A stretch of DNA of 49,600 nt, taken from CALLPQ01 sp964421675. Its GTDB lineage: Bacteria > Pseudomonadota > Alphaproteobacteria > Caulobacterales > Parvularculaceae. The stretch lies in NCBI GenBank assembly GCA_964421675.1, contig CAYQXV010000024.1, positions 1 to 49,600 on the forward strand, read 5' to 3'. The notes beneath the pieces were generated by a model. That model was not told the origin of the DNA. It was given only the letters and a program-made list of their open reading frames with translations, and made no database searches. Made by a program: the position numbers and the translations under genes. Below, piece by piece: positions 7,607-16,950 of the stretch (position 1 is the stretch's first letter; every line of letters starts with the position of its first letter).

Positions 7607-8992
7607 ATGCGCCTTGAAGGACACCGCGCCCCCCTTGGCAATGGCGAAATTGAGCCCGGCTCTCCGGGTAAAAATAACGGTCAAAAAATCGCGGTTATCG
7701 GCAGCGGCATATCAGGATTATCCGCCGCATGGGGGCTATCCAAGGCTCATTCCGTCACTCTGTTTGAAAAAGACGCGCGCGCCGGCGGGCATGCAAACAC
7801 TGTTACCATCCAGATCGATGGCGTCACGGTGCCGGTCGATACCGGGTTCATCGTCTATAATGAGGCAAACTACCCCAACTTAGTCGCCTTGTTTGACCAT
7901 CTAGGCGTGGCCACGGCTCCGTCGGATATGTCGTTCGGGGCCTCGCTCAGAGACGGAAAATGCGAATATTCCGGGCAAACCCTGTCATCGGTTTTTGCAA
8001 GCAGAGCCAATCTCCTCTCGCCTGGCTTTTACCGAATGCTAATCGATGTCACCCGGTTTCATCGCCTCTCCCACAAGGCCCTTGAGTGCGGCATAGACGA
8101 GGATGTAACGCTTGGAAAATTCCTGAATGACCGGAATTTTTCCGCACGATTTTTTAGCGACTTTATTATCCCCATGGCGGGTGCGATCTGGTCGGCCCCA
8201 AGCGAGGATATTCTCGATTTTCCCGCCAATGCATTTTTGAAATTCTATCAAAACCATGGACTGCTTCAGGTATTGAATATGCCCGTCTGGCGCACAGTAC
8301 TGGATGGATCGCGTGAATATGTTTCTCGAATTGTAAGCGATTTTGACGGCACGTTAGAACTCAATGCGCGCATCACCAAAGTTACCCGACTGGCAGACGG
8401 CGTTCAGCTGCACCACGTCGATGGAACGTGCGAGTTTTTTGACCAGCTGATATTTGCAACCCATGCCAACACTGCGCTGTCCTTACTGTGCGATGCAGAC
8501 GAAACCGAACGCAATATCCTCAAGAATTTTCAATATTTGCCAAACCGGGCGGTCCTGCATACCGATGCGCGGCATATGCCTCGCCATCGCACTGCCTGGT
8601 CCGCATGGAATGTCGTAAGGCGCGACGGTAATATTGCGCTCACCTATTGGATGAACAAATTGCAGCCCCTGCGCACCAAGCATAATATCTTTGTCACACT
8701 CAACCCGCTTGAAGAAATCGCCGAGCCGCTTGGCGAATGGGATTATGAACACCCCTTATTCACGGTGGCCGCGTGTAAATCCCAAAAAGACATTTGGCAT
8801 ATACAAGGGCGCGGACGCATTTGGTATTGCGGCGCTCATTTGGGGAGCGGCTTCCACGAAGATGGGCTGCAATCTGGCCTTGCGGTTGCCGAAGCGATTG
8901 GCGGGTTTCGCAGACCCTGGACTGTCGAAAAAGAGTCTGATCGGATATACCTTCCAGAGAAGGGAAAAACCATTGCCGAGCGCCGGATCTAA
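7607..8992 (+). CDS. FAD-dependent oxidoreductase, amine oxidase/phytoene desaturase-like (COG2907 type)
   Basis: 461 residues. A Rossmann FAD motif IGSGISGLSAAW (31-42) is followed by an acidic ribose-binding FEK (53-55) and GGHANT, as in COG2907 flavoproteins. An equivalent gene is part of the RpoE/ChrR regulon in Rhodobacter sphaeroides, next to a DUF1365 gene, in the set linked to furan fatty acid formation; I recall this from the literature and it is not provable here. The likely job is oxidation of modified membrane acyl chains. The start has no strong ribosome site; residues before about 26 are poorly conserved in type, so the true start could be slightly later. It is probably co-transcribed with the DUF1365 gene that overlaps its 3' end. 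Confidence 0.85.
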   Translation: MRLEGHRAPLGNGEIEPGSPGKNNGQKIAVIGSGISGLSAAWGLSKAHSVTLFEKDARAGGHANTVTIQIDGVTVPVDTGFIVYNEANYPNLVALFDHLGVATAPSDMSFGASLRDGKCEYSGQTLSSVFASRANLLSPGFYRMLIDVTRFHRLSHKALECGIDEDVTLGKFLNDRNFSARFFSDFIIPMAGAIWSAPSEDILDFPANAFLKFYQNHGLLQVLNMPVWRTVLDGSREYVSRIVSDFDGTLELNARITKVTRLADGVQLHHVDGTCEFFDQLIFATHANTALSLLCDADETERNILKNFQYLPNRAVLHTDARHMPRHRTAWSAWNVVRRDGNIALTYWMNKLQPLRTKHNIFVTLNPLEEIAEPLGEWDYEHPLFTVAACKSQKDIWHIQGRGRIWYCGAHLGSGFHEDGLQSGLAVAEAIGGFRRPWTVEKESDRIYLPEKGKTIAERRI

Positions 8993-9981
8993 ATCCAACA
9001 AGACCAAAGGGGCCGTTTACGAAGGCACAGTGCGCCATCACCGCTTTCGCCCTAAGCGTCATGCATTGAAATATCGGGTTTTTTCATTCCTCCTAGATTT
9101 GGACGAACTGGATGGCTTGGATCAATCGCTACGATATTTTTCGCGCAATCGCTTCAATCTCTTTTCTTTACATGATCGCGATCTTGGTGACGGCAAACCC
9201 GCCTCAATCGCAAATTGGGTGCGCGAGCAATTGCGCCTAGCCGGTCTCTCAACACAGGAACACGCAAAACAGGGCCCCACATCACAGGGNNNNNNNNNNN
9301 NNNNNNNNNNNNNNNNNNNNNNNNNNNNNNNNNNNNNNNNNNNNNNNNNNNNNNNNNNNNNNNNNNNNNNNNNNNNNNNNNNNNNNNNNACAGGGCCCCA
9401 CATCACAGGGACGCACATCACAAGGAAGAATTGAGCTATTATTTTATCCGCGCATGCTCGGCTATGCCTTTAATCCCATAAGTGTATTTTACTGTTACGG
9501 GGCAGATGACCGATTAACCGCAATTTTATATGCCGTGCGCAATACATTTGGAGAACGCCACAGCTATCTCATCCCGATTGAAAACTCCGAAGAAGATGGA
9601 AATTTTATCCATCAATATACGGATAAATTATTTCATGTCTCACCCTTTATTGACATGGATATGAAATATCAATTCCGCATTCAAAGGCCTGGTGACCAAC
9701 TCTCCTTAACCATCAAAGTGGATGATCCGAACGGGCCTTTGCTCAATGCCAATTTTTCAGGAAAGCGCACGCCTCTCACAGACAAAGCCTTGATTGCTTT
9801 ATTGTGGCGCTATCCATTGATGACAATCAAAATTGTTGCGGGCATTCACTGGGAAGCGGCAAAACTTTTCGGCAAAGGACTGCGCCTTCGCGCAGGCGAC
9901 AAAACCCCGTCACATGCGGTAACACTCATCGACCAGAAAGAGGGAATGAGGCCACTCATACCTCATCAGCCTGCGGAATAA
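8973..9981 (+). CDS. DUF1365 family protein, interrupted by an assembly gap
   Basis: The N-terminal part (KGAVYEGTVRHHRFRPKRHAL) and C-terminal part (LLFYPRMLGYAFNPISVFYC) are both typical of DUF1365 (COG3496). They lie in different frames across the N-run at 9290-9389. The 21 bases before the gap repeat exactly after it; merging the copies removes 121 bases and gives one continuous frame of 295 residues. The start is inferred as TTG at 8973, with GAAGGG about 7 bases upstream, overlapping the FAD gene stop at 8992. Such proteins travel with COG2907 flavoproteins and often with a cyclopropane synthase-like methyltransferase; none is present here. The biochemical role is unknown, probably lipid modification. 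Confidence 0.85.
9290..9389. other. 100-N scaffold gap inside the DUF1365 gene
   Basis: Exactly 100 N. The 21 bases at 9269-9289 are repeated at 9390-9410, so this is probably an unmerged contig overlap and not missing sequence. Confidence 0.95.
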
Positions 9982-10112
9982 TCCTTACCCCTCGTCCGCC
10001 ATTATAGCAATTGCAAAAACAGCAAGATGAGCATAATGTGTGCGCATATTTGCAAGACGCAAAACATTTGGCTGCCAAATTTTGAACCATTGAACCTATT
10101 GGGGTGCTAACG

Positions 10113-12080
10113 ATGCGATATTTCACAACTATTTTAAGCGCTTATCTTCTCTTGATGACGAGCCTTACAGCATCCGCACTTGCCGAAGACGAAGCCCAAC
10201 CGCTTGAGGCGATCACCCCAACCAAGGAAGCCATTAATGTCGGCTTTGCGGGGGAAGACCCTGCCGATATTGCACGCTATCTTCTGGCGCGCGGGGTGCA
10301 AGGCATTGCCATGTCCCCTGACGGAAAATCTCTTGCAATGCGGTTATCGGTAACCGGAACACCGCAATTATGGATTAAAGAGTTATGTTGCGGCCCTGCA
10401 CGCCAGCTTACATTTGGCAATGGCATCACTTTCTTTCGCTGGCTACCCGACAGTAGCGCGCTGGTTTACGGCGCCGATAATGATGGCAATGAACAACCCT
10501 CCTTTTCCATGATTTCCGTGTCAGGCGCGAATGAAAGAGAAATTCTTGGCGCCGTTGCGGGCGGGTTTCGACAATTTGGCGAAATATCCGCCGACGGAAA
10601 AACATTTTCCTTTGCGTCAACCGAACGCAATGGTTTGGATTTTGATATTTATCTCGGCGAGATTGAAACCGGAAAAACAAAGAGGGTCTATAAAGCCAAA
10701 GGCGGATATTTTATCCGCGCAATGTCGCCCGATGCCAAACGGATCATCCTTGCGCAAGCGGTTGGAGAAGATGGCGACAATTTATATGTACTCGATACAA
10801 AACGTAAAAAAATTGAACCAATTTCCGTGCCATCCCCGCGAGCCAATCATTCCGATGGCGGTATCCGGTGGACGCAAGATGGCCGCTCTTTGTTTTTAGC
10901 CACCAATCGAGGCCGTGAATTTTCTGCACTCGAACAATATGATTTCAACACCAAAACGTTTACAACATTAATTGAAGCTGATGTTGATGTTGGTGATATT
11001 CATCTGTGCGGGGATAATGATAAATATCTTAGCTGGACAACAAACCATGACGGGTTTGAACGCATTCATGTCATGGACCGGCAATCCAATCAGCTTGTTG
11101 TGACTGATACAGGCTTGCTAGAGGGGCCCGTTTCCATCTCATGCAATAAGGAATCGGCACTCACCTCTGTCTTGCTTAATTCATGGGAAAAACCGGGTTA
11201 CGCCTATACATGGGACATCGAAACCGGCGAGACATTATCGCTTCATGAGCCAACGCTGGCGGGCCTTAGCCGGTTTGTAAAACCCCTCCCCTTATCTATG
11301 CCGGCGCGCGACGGCATCACGCTGCACGGCCTTCTTTATCTGCCCAATGAAAGTTCGTTAAAACCGGGCGAACTGCCGCCGGTTGTCTTTGAGGTCCATG
11401 GCGGCCCGACCGCACAATCCACACCTCGCTTTAATGGCTCCATTCAATATCTGGTCGATCGCGGCATTGCGGTATTCCAACCCAATGTTCGCGGTTCGAC
11501 CGGCTTTGGGCGAACCTATGCAACCCTGGACGACCGCGAAAAGCGGACCGATAGCGTGCGCGATTTGATCGATATGCTCGACTTCTTACGTGAAGATGGA
11601 CGCGTTGATGTGGAACGCGCTGCCGTTTCAGGAGGCTCATATGGCGGCTATATGGTCAATGCGGTTCTGGCCCTTTACCCCGGCGCCTTCAAAGCGGGGG
11701 TCTCGCGTTACGGGGTCGCAGATTGGGTCACCGCTCTGGAGGTCGCAAGCCCCGGTCTCAAAGCCACAGATATCATTGAGTATGGCGATATTAATGATGC
11801 CAAGTGGCGCGCATTTTACGCAGAAAACTCCCCAATCAATTTTGCTGACCGCATCACAGTGCCGGTGCTCTTCTCCCATGGCGAGATGGACCCGCGCATC
11901 GACATTGCAGAAACCGAAACCATGGTGCGCGTGCTTCGCAAAAATGGCGTGGAAGCGCCCTTTATTCGCATTCCCGATGAGGGGCATGGCTGGCGCAAAT
12001 TATCCAACCAGCTATTTTACTATCGTCGGCAAGCGGCATTTTTAGAAGAAAAGCTAAAAGCGCACGCTGTAGACGACTAA
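10113..12080 (+). CDS. Exported S9 family prolyl oligopeptidase-type peptidase
   Basis: 655 residues from the ATG at 10113; a GTG three codons earlier is possible. A signal peptide (hydrophobic 8-22, ALA cleavage motif) sends it to the periplasm. Residues about 40-380 form a WD-like beta-propeller with repeated SPDGKSLAM-type units. The C-terminal alpha/beta hydrolase holds Ser509 in GGSYGGY, Asp593 in HGEMDP and His625 in DEGHGW. The order and motifs fit the S9C acylaminoacyl-peptidase-like group, which cleaves short peptides. It stands alone with 131 bases before it and no obvious operon partner. Confidence 0.92.
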   Translation: MRYFTTILSAYLLLMTSLTASALAEDEAQPLEAITPTKEAINVGFAGEDPADIARYLLARGVQGIAMSPDGKSLAMRLSVTGTPQLWIKELCCGPARQLTFGNGITFFRWLPDSSALVYGADNDGNEQPSFSMISVSGANEREILGAVAGGFRQFGEISADGKTFSFASTERNGLDFDIYLGEIETGKTKRVYKAKGGYFIRAMSPDAKRIILAQAVGEDGDNLYVLDTKRKKIEPISVPSPRANHSDGGIRWTQDGRSLFLATNRGREFSALEQYDFNTKTFTTLIEADVDVGDIHLCGDNDKYLSWTTNHDGFERIHVMDRQSNQLVVTDTGLLEGPVSISCNKESALTSVLLNSWEKPGYAYTWDIETGETLSLHEPTLAGLSRFVKPLPLSMPARDGITLHGLLYLPNESSLKPGELPPVVFEVHGGPTAQSTPRFNGSIQYLVDRGIAVFQPNVRGSTGFGRTYATLDDREKRTDSVRDLIDMLDFLREDGRVDVERAAVSGGSYGGYMVNAVLALYPGAFKAGVSRYGVADWVTALEVASPGLKATDIIEYGDINDAKWRAFYAENSPINFADRITVPVLFSHGEMDPRIDIAETETMVRVLRKNGVEAPFIRIPDEGHGWRKLSNQLFYYRRQAAFLEEKLKAHAVDD

Positions 12081-12171
12081 AATCGGCACAAATCAGCATC
12101 AAACCATGGTTGATCTTTTAACGCGCAAGGGGCAAAAGCTATGCACCATTTGATCCTTGTGAGGTGTGTCC

Positions 12172-12876
12172 ATGGAAAAAATTTACCCCAACGCAAAAGC
12201 TGCTCTGGAGGGTGTTCCTTTTAACGGAATGACCGTCATGTCAGGGGGATTTGGCTTATGCGGAATCCCCGAACAATTGATCCTCGCGCTACGCGATAGC
12301 GGCGCTAAAGACCTCACCATCGTTTCTAATAACGCCGGTGTTGATGATTGGGGGCTGGGGCTATTGTTGCAGACGCGTCAGGTCAAAAAAATGATTTCAT
12401 CCTATGTCGGTGAAAATAAGGAATTTGAACGGCAATATCTCGCCGGTGAACTAGAGCTTGAGTTTAACCCGCAAGGCACCCTGGCAGAACGCTGCCGGGC
12501 GGGCGGCGCAGGCATCCCAGGATTTTACACCAAAACAGGTGTTGGCACCCTTATTGCCGAAGGTAAGGATCACCGCGACTTTGATGGCGAGACATATATC
12601 ATGGAAACCGGCTTAACGGCAGACCTTGCTATTGTTCGGGCCTGGAAAGGCGATGCTGAGGGAAATCTGATGTTTCGAAAAACAGCACGTAACTTCAATC
12701 CCATGATGGCAACGGCCGGTAAAATGACAATTGCTGAGGTTGAAGAGATTGTTCCAACCGGCAGTCTGGACCCTGATTACATTCATACATCCGGCATATT
12801 CGTCAACCGACTGGTCCAGGCCAATCAGGAAAAGCGGATTGAAAACCGGACTATTACGCAACGCGCGAATGCCTAA
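12172..12876 (+). CDS. scoA: Succinyl-CoA:3-ketoacid CoA-transferase subunit A
   Basis: 234 residues. The CoA-transferase subunit A pattern is clear: GGFGLCGIPEQL near residue 25, then SNNAGVDDWGLG, and IPGFYTKTGVGT. Together with subunit B it moves CoA from succinyl-CoA to acetoacetate, feeding ketone bodies or polyhydroxybutyrate breakdown products into acetyl-CoA. The ATG at 12172 has GAGG about 8 bases upstream; the GTG at 12166 is the alternative. Subunit B follows at 39 bases. Confidence 0.93.
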   Translation: MEKIYPNAKAALEGVPFNGMTVMSGGFGLCGIPEQLILALRDSGAKDLTIVSNNAGVDDWGLGLLLQTRQVKKMISSYVGENKEFERQYLAGELELEFNPQGTLAERCRAGGAGIPGFYTKTGVGTLIAEGKDHRDFDGETYIMETGLTADLAIVRAWKGDAEGNLMFRKTARNFNPMMATAGKMTIAEVEEIVPTGSLDPDYIHTSGIFVNRLVQANQEKRIENRTITQRANA

Positions 12877-12915
12877 ACGATAAAGTCAGTGTCTTAATTA
12901 CATAGAGAGATTGAA

Positions 12916-13554
12916 ATGCCCTGGGATAGAAATGATATGGCCAAGCGCGCTGCGCTTGAACTCCAAGACGGATTTTATGTCAATCTGGGGATTGGCATAC
13001 CAACCCTTGTTGCGAACGTTATCCCCGATGGCGTGGATGTTACGTTACAATCAGAAAATGGCATGCTCGGCATGGGGCCCTTCCCTTTTGACGAAGATGT
13101 AGATGCAGATCTGATCAATGCCGGGAAGCAAACAATTACCGAGCTGGATCGAACCTCATATTTTTCTTCGGCAGACAGTTTTGCAATGATCCGTGGGGGC
13201 CATATCGATTTATCTATTTTAGGGGCAATGGAAGTTTCTGAAAATGGCGATCTTGCAAATTGGATGATCCCCGGAAAAATGGTCAAAGGCATGGGCGGTG
13301 CCATGGATCTGGTATCGGGCGTTAAGCGTGTTGTTATCCTTATGGATCATAATTCAAAGTCAGGCGCCCCTAAACTATTGAAAAAATGTAGCTTGCCATT
13401 AACCGGGCAAGGGGTGGTTGATATGGTCATCAGCAATGTTGGTGTTTTTGAAATCGACAAAGGAAAGGGCATGCGGCTAACGCAACTAGCCCCGGACGTG
13501 ACCATTGATGAGGTGAAAAAACTGACCGAAGCTGAGTTTACCGTCGATCTATAA
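12916..13554 (+). CDS. scoB: Succinyl-CoA:3-ketoacid CoA-transferase subunit B
   Basis: 212 residues with the catalytic motif SENGMLGMG; Glu47 would form the glutamyl-CoA thioester intermediate. LGIGIPTLVAN and GGAMDLVSG are further family markers. It pairs with scoA just upstream to form the functional heteromer in the cytoplasm. No thiolase or hydroxybutyrate dehydrogenase gene lies next to the pair in this window. Confidence 0.93.
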   Translation: MPWDRNDMAKRAALELQDGFYVNLGIGIPTLVANVIPDGVDVTLQSENGMLGMGPFPFDEDVDADLINAGKQTITELDRTSYFSSADSFAMIRGGHIDLSILGAMEVSENGDLANWMIPGKMVKGMGGAMDLVSGVKRVVILMDHNSKSGAPKLLKKCSLPLTGQGVVDMVISNVGVFEIDKGKGMRLTQLAPDVTIDEVKKLTEAEFTVDL

Positions 13555-13663
13555 TTGCAAAAATGTCTCTATCGCGATCACGGTAATATGTTTCGTCATC
13601 TTAGGTCATGGCGCGTACAACACGCATTCGTTTCATCTTATAAATTTATAGCTGGAAATCTCG

Positions 13664-14665
13664 ATGCCATATCTTGAAAATACCTTATCCGCCATCGGCA
13701 ATACGCCGCTCATCAAACTCAAGCGCGCATCGGAAGAAACCGGCTGCACGATCCTTGGTAAAGCTGAATTTTTAAATCCGGGCCAGTCCGTCAAAGATCG
13801 CGCGGCGCTGGGCATTATTCGCGATGCCGAAAAGCGAGGCGCGCTAAAGCCCGGCGGCACAATTGTCGAAGGCACCGCGGGAAATACCGGAATTGGCTTG
13901 GCCATGGTTGGCGCACTGCTTGGATATAACGTCAAAATCGTATTTCCGCGCACCCAAAGCGAAGAGAAAAAACTCGCCATCCGCACCCTTGGTGCCGAGC
14001 TTATCGAGGTTGATGCGGTCCCCTACTCCGACCCGATGAATTATGTGCGCTATTCCGGACGATTAGCCGAAGAGTTGGCGCAAACCGAACCCAATGGAAC
14101 CCTTTGGGCAAACCAGTTTGATAATACCGCAAACCGCGACGCTCATTTTGACACCACGGGCCCTGAAATATGGGACCAAACCGAGGGACGCGTTGATGGA
14201 TTTACCTGCGCCGTTGGCTCCGGGGGAACATTGGGCGGGGTTAGCCTGGCCTTACAAGAACGAAGCCGCGACGTTCAATGCGTACTGACCGATCCGATGG
14301 GATCAAAATTGTTCAGCTGGGTGAAGACGGGTGAACTAGACGCATCGGGAACGTCGATCACGGAAGGCATTGGCCAGGGGCGCGTTACCAAAAACCTCGA
14401 AGGCCTAACCTTTAACGATGCGTATCAGGTCGAAGACCCAGAAGCCTTATCCATCCTGTATAATCTTGTTACGGAAGAAGGATTATGCCTTGGTGGCTCT
14501 GCGGGCATCAATATTGCCGGTGCTATTCGCTTGGCCCGTGATATGGGGCCAGGCCATACCATCGTTACAATCCTGTGCGACTATGGCAGCCGATATGCTT
14601 CTAAATTGTTCAATCCAGAATTTTTACGCTCTAAAGATCTGCCAGTACCACCTTGGATGGGGTAG
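13664..14665 (+). CDS. cysK: Cysteine synthase A-like PLP enzyme
   Basis: 333 residues of the fold-type II PLP family. The PLP lysine is Lys44 in SVKDRAA, the substrate loop is GTAGNTG (70-76), and GSGGTLGG binds the cofactor phosphate. It should make cysteine from O-acetylserine and sulfide; a cystathionine beta-synthase role is possible because cystathionine lyase lies two genes on. It is the first gene of a probable rightward operon (cysK, GNAT, cystathionine lyase, PEGA lipoprotein, TonB receptor) with gaps of 62, 3, -4 and 31 bases. Confidence 0.9.
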   Translation: MPYLENTLSAIGNTPLIKLKRASEETGCTILGKAEFLNPGQSVKDRAALGIIRDAEKRGALKPGGTIVEGTAGNTGIGLAMVGALLGYNVKIVFPRTQSEEKKLAIRTLGAELIEVDAVPYSDPMNYVRYSGRLAEELAQTEPNGTLWANQFDNTANRDAHFDTTGPEIWDQTEGRVDGFTCAVGSGGTLGGVSLALQERSRDVQCVLTDPMGSKLFSWVKTGELDASGTSITEGIGQGRVTKNLEGLTFNDAYQVEDPEALSILYNLVTEEGLCLGGSAGINIAGAIRLARDMGPGHTIVTILCDYGSRYASKLFNPEFLRSKDLPVPPWMG

Positions 14666-14727
14666 CAATTTATATCTCCATACCCCTTTTTCGTATAAAC
14701 TGATCACTCAACTCTAATAGTTATCCC

Positions 14728-15354
14728 GTGTCTTCTGAACAGCTCAACGTCACCGTTACCTATCTGGAACAAACATCACGGCCCGTTCTTCGTTCGTGTC
14801 CCGTGCCTAATGTACCAATGGCATTAATGCGCGTGAACAATCCGCCAATTCATTATTATCGATATCTGTATGATCTGATTGGCTCCCCGTTTAATTGGGT
14901 CAGTCGCACAATGATGCGCGATGAGGATTTGATCAATATTATCACCCATCCTCGCGTCTTCATTTATGTCCTGTATATTGAAGGCGTTCCTGCCGGATTT
15001 GCAGAAATTGATGCGCGCCATCCGTCCATTCCGGAGATCAAATTTTTTGGCCTAGCGCACGATTTCATTGGCAAAGGGTTTGGCCGCTATTTTCTAACGC
15101 AAGTTATCGATCTGGCCTGGATGTGCGGTGCACCTGGGGAAGATAGCCAGCCAGCGCCCAGCAACAGCGCGCCTGCGCATATGCCGGGCCATGAATCGGG
15201 CGTGAAGTGTGTGCGCCTTGAAACCTGCACCCTCGATCATCCAGCTGCCTTACCGCTCTATCAGAAAATGGGATTTTGCGTTATTGATCAACGCAAAGGA
15301 ACTGTTCCCCGCCTACCGGGTTACAAAATGCCAGCGGATATGGACCGTACGTGA
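14728..15354 (+). CDS. GNAT family N-acetyltransferase
   Basis: 208 residues, GTG start. The GNAT core is visible as strand GVPAGFAEIDAR, the IKFFGLAHDFIGKGFGRYFL segment that carries the acetyl-CoA pyrophosphate loop (xGKGFG), and LETCTLDHPAALPLYQKMGF near the end. A Pro/Ser/Gly-rich insertion of about 30 residues separates the core from the last strand. The substrate is unknown; position between cysteine synthase and cystathionine lyase suggests an amino-acid-related substrate, which is inference only. Its stop is 3 bases before the next start. Confidence 0.85.
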   Translation: MSSEQLNVTVTYLEQTSRPVLRSCPVPNVPMALMRVNNPPIHYYRYLYDLIGSPFNWVSRTMMRDEDLINIITHPRVFIYVLYIEGVPAGFAEIDARHPSIPEIKFFGLAHDFIGKGFGRYFLTQVIDLAWMCGAPGEDSQPAPSNSAPAHMPGHESGVKCVRLETCTLDHPAALPLYQKMGFCVIDQRKGTVPRLPGYKMPADMDRT

Positions 15355-15357
15355 TCG

Positions 15358-16563
15358 ATGGAAGATAAAACAAAATTGGTTTCCGCGGGGCGCCCTCATA
15401 AGCGGCCCCAACACCCGGTCAATATGCCGGTTGAGCGCGCATCCACGATCTTGTTTTCATCCTACGAAGATTACCAGGAGGGCATGAAGCAAATTGCCTA
15501 TGGGCGATTGGGCACGTCGACACACCGCGCTCTTGAAGAGGCCGTCACCGCTTTGGAAGGTGGTCACGAAACCCGCCTTGCCCCATCCGGTCTTCAAGCG
15601 TGCGTTCTTGCCATCACCGCATTTGTGTCAAGCGGCGACCATGTGCTGATGGTCGATAACGCCTATGATCCCACGCGAAAATTTTGCGAGCGCGTGCTTG
15701 AACGTTTCAATGTTCAGGTGACATATTTTAACCCATTGCTCGGTGCACAGATTGAAGATTTTGTGCAGGAGAATACAAAAGTCATTTTCGCGGAGAGCCC
15801 CGGCTCTTTGACCTTTGAAGTACAAGATTTACCCGCGCTGGCAAAGATCGCAGACGCGCATCATATCAAGCTTATTGTCGACAATACCTGGGCAGCGGGA
15901 TATTTTCTCAAACCAATTGCGTTAGGGGCTCATGTTAGTGTTCAAGCCGCAACAAAATATCTTGTTGGCCATTCAGATGCACTCCTGGGCACCATCACCT
16001 CCGCGGACGAAGAAACCGCCGAGAAGATTTACTATTCACTTCTCGCATTTGGCGCAAATACCTCCGCCGATGATGCGTGGTTGACACTGCGCGGCATGCG
16101 CACCTTAGCGCCGCGCCTTGCCCGTCATGAAACGTCAGGCTTAAAACTCGCAAAATGGCTATCGCGACGCCCAGAGGTGGAAACGGTTTTGCATCCCGCC
16201 TTTAAATCTTGTCCGGGTCACGCAATTTGGAAGCGTGATTTCACTGGGTCTTCAGGGTTGTTTAGCGTGGTTTTAAAGCCAGTCGACGAAAATGGCTTAA
16301 AAGCTTTTTTCAATGGCTTAAAACTGTTTGGTATGGGCTTTTCTTGGGGTGGCTTTGAGAGCCTTTGCATCCATTCCAACCCGGCGCGCAACCGCACCGC
16401 TGTTCCCTGGATTGCAGAAGGACCACTATTGCGCTTCCACGCGGGCCTTGAAGATATTGCAGACCTTTTGACGGATCTGGAACGAGGCTTTACGCTAATG
16501 GCGAATGCCCGTCAGGGTGGGGCAAGCAAACGCAAATCGGCTGAGGAAGACAACGGAAAATGA
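15358..16563 (+). CDS. metC: Cystathionine beta-lyase (Cys/Met metabolism PLP enzyme)
   Basis: 401 residues of the fold-type I trans-sulfuration family. The PLP lysine is Lys200 in AATKYLVGHSD; YGRLGTSTHRALE and APSGLQA bind cofactor phosphate, and FSWGGFESL is a C-terminal marker. It should split cystathionine to homocysteine, pyruvate and ammonia. The very hydrophilic C-terminal tail is longer than usual. It lies 3 bases after the GNAT gene and its TGA overlaps the ATG of the PEGA lipoprotein, showing coupling. Confidence 0.9.
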   Translation: MEDKTKLVSAGRPHKRPQHPVNMPVERASTILFSSYEDYQEGMKQIAYGRLGTSTHRALEEAVTALEGGHETRLAPSGLQACVLAITAFVSSGDHVLMVDNAYDPTRKFCERVLERFNVQVTYFNPLLGAQIEDFVQENTKVIFAESPGSLTFEVQDLPALAKIADAHHIKLIVDNTWAAGYFLKPIALGAHVSVQAATKYLVGHSDALLGTITSADEETAEKIYYSLLAFGANTSADDAWLTLRGMRTLAPRLARHETSGLKLAKWLSRRPEVETVLHPAFKSCPGHAIWKRDFTGSSGLFSVVLKPVDENGLKAFFNGLKLFGMGFSWGGFESLCIHSNPARNRTAVPWIAEGPLLRFHAGLEDIADLLTDLERGFTLMANARQGGASKRKSAEEDNGK

Positions 16564-16919
16564 CTAATAGACTGCATGATCTGAATTTTATCCGCCGCAA
16601 ACATACCCTTTGCATGGCTATTGCCAGCCTCACTATTATCAGCTTGGGCATGCTCTCTGCATGCGCCACGTCGGGCGATAATTTAATCCGCATTACCTCA
16701 CAACCTGAAAGCGCTTATGTAGAGGCGGAGTGGACTGAAGGGTCGTGCCGCACGCCATGCACGCTAACGGTCGATCAACGCGTGCGTGTAACCGTTTCCA
16801 AAGAAGGCTTCGTCACGCAAACATTTTATGTTGAACCCGGCGGCCGCGATATTTTTGTTAAGCTCGAACTCACTGCCTCAACCGAAAGCGTTGAATCGAA
16901 TGAGCTTCCCGACCTTTAA
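16560..16919 (+). CDS. PEGA-domain-like lipoprotein
   Basis: 119 residues. A hydrophobic signal ends in the lipobox LSAC with Cys35 as lipidation site. The mature part reads like one PEGA beta-domain: ITSQPESAYVEAEWTEGSC, TPCTLTVDQRVRVTVSKEGF, then TFYVEPGG. PEGA domains are often surface or peptidoglycan-facing binding modules. The start is long before the hydrophobic core, so a later start (Met19) is possible, but the ATGA overlap with metC favours 16560. It precedes a TonB-dependent receptor by 31 bases and may act with it at the outer membrane. Confidence 0.8.
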   Translation: MTNRLHDLNFIRRKHTLCMAIASLTIISLGMLSACATSGDNLIRITSQPESAYVEAEWTEGSCRTPCTLTVDQRVRVTVSKEGFVTQTFYVEPGGRDIFVKLELTASTESVESNELPDL

Positions 16920-16950
16920 TTTATTTGCATAAAGATATTTTGTGTTGCGT

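Noticed and set aside
9269..9410. Apparent tandem repeat flanking the N-run
   Set aside because: Explained as an unmerged contig overlap; not a biological repeat.
12098..12119. Terminator after the S9 peptidase gene
   Set aside because: The palindrome around CCATGG followed by CTTTT leaves almost no loop, so the hairpin would be too tight to be convincing.
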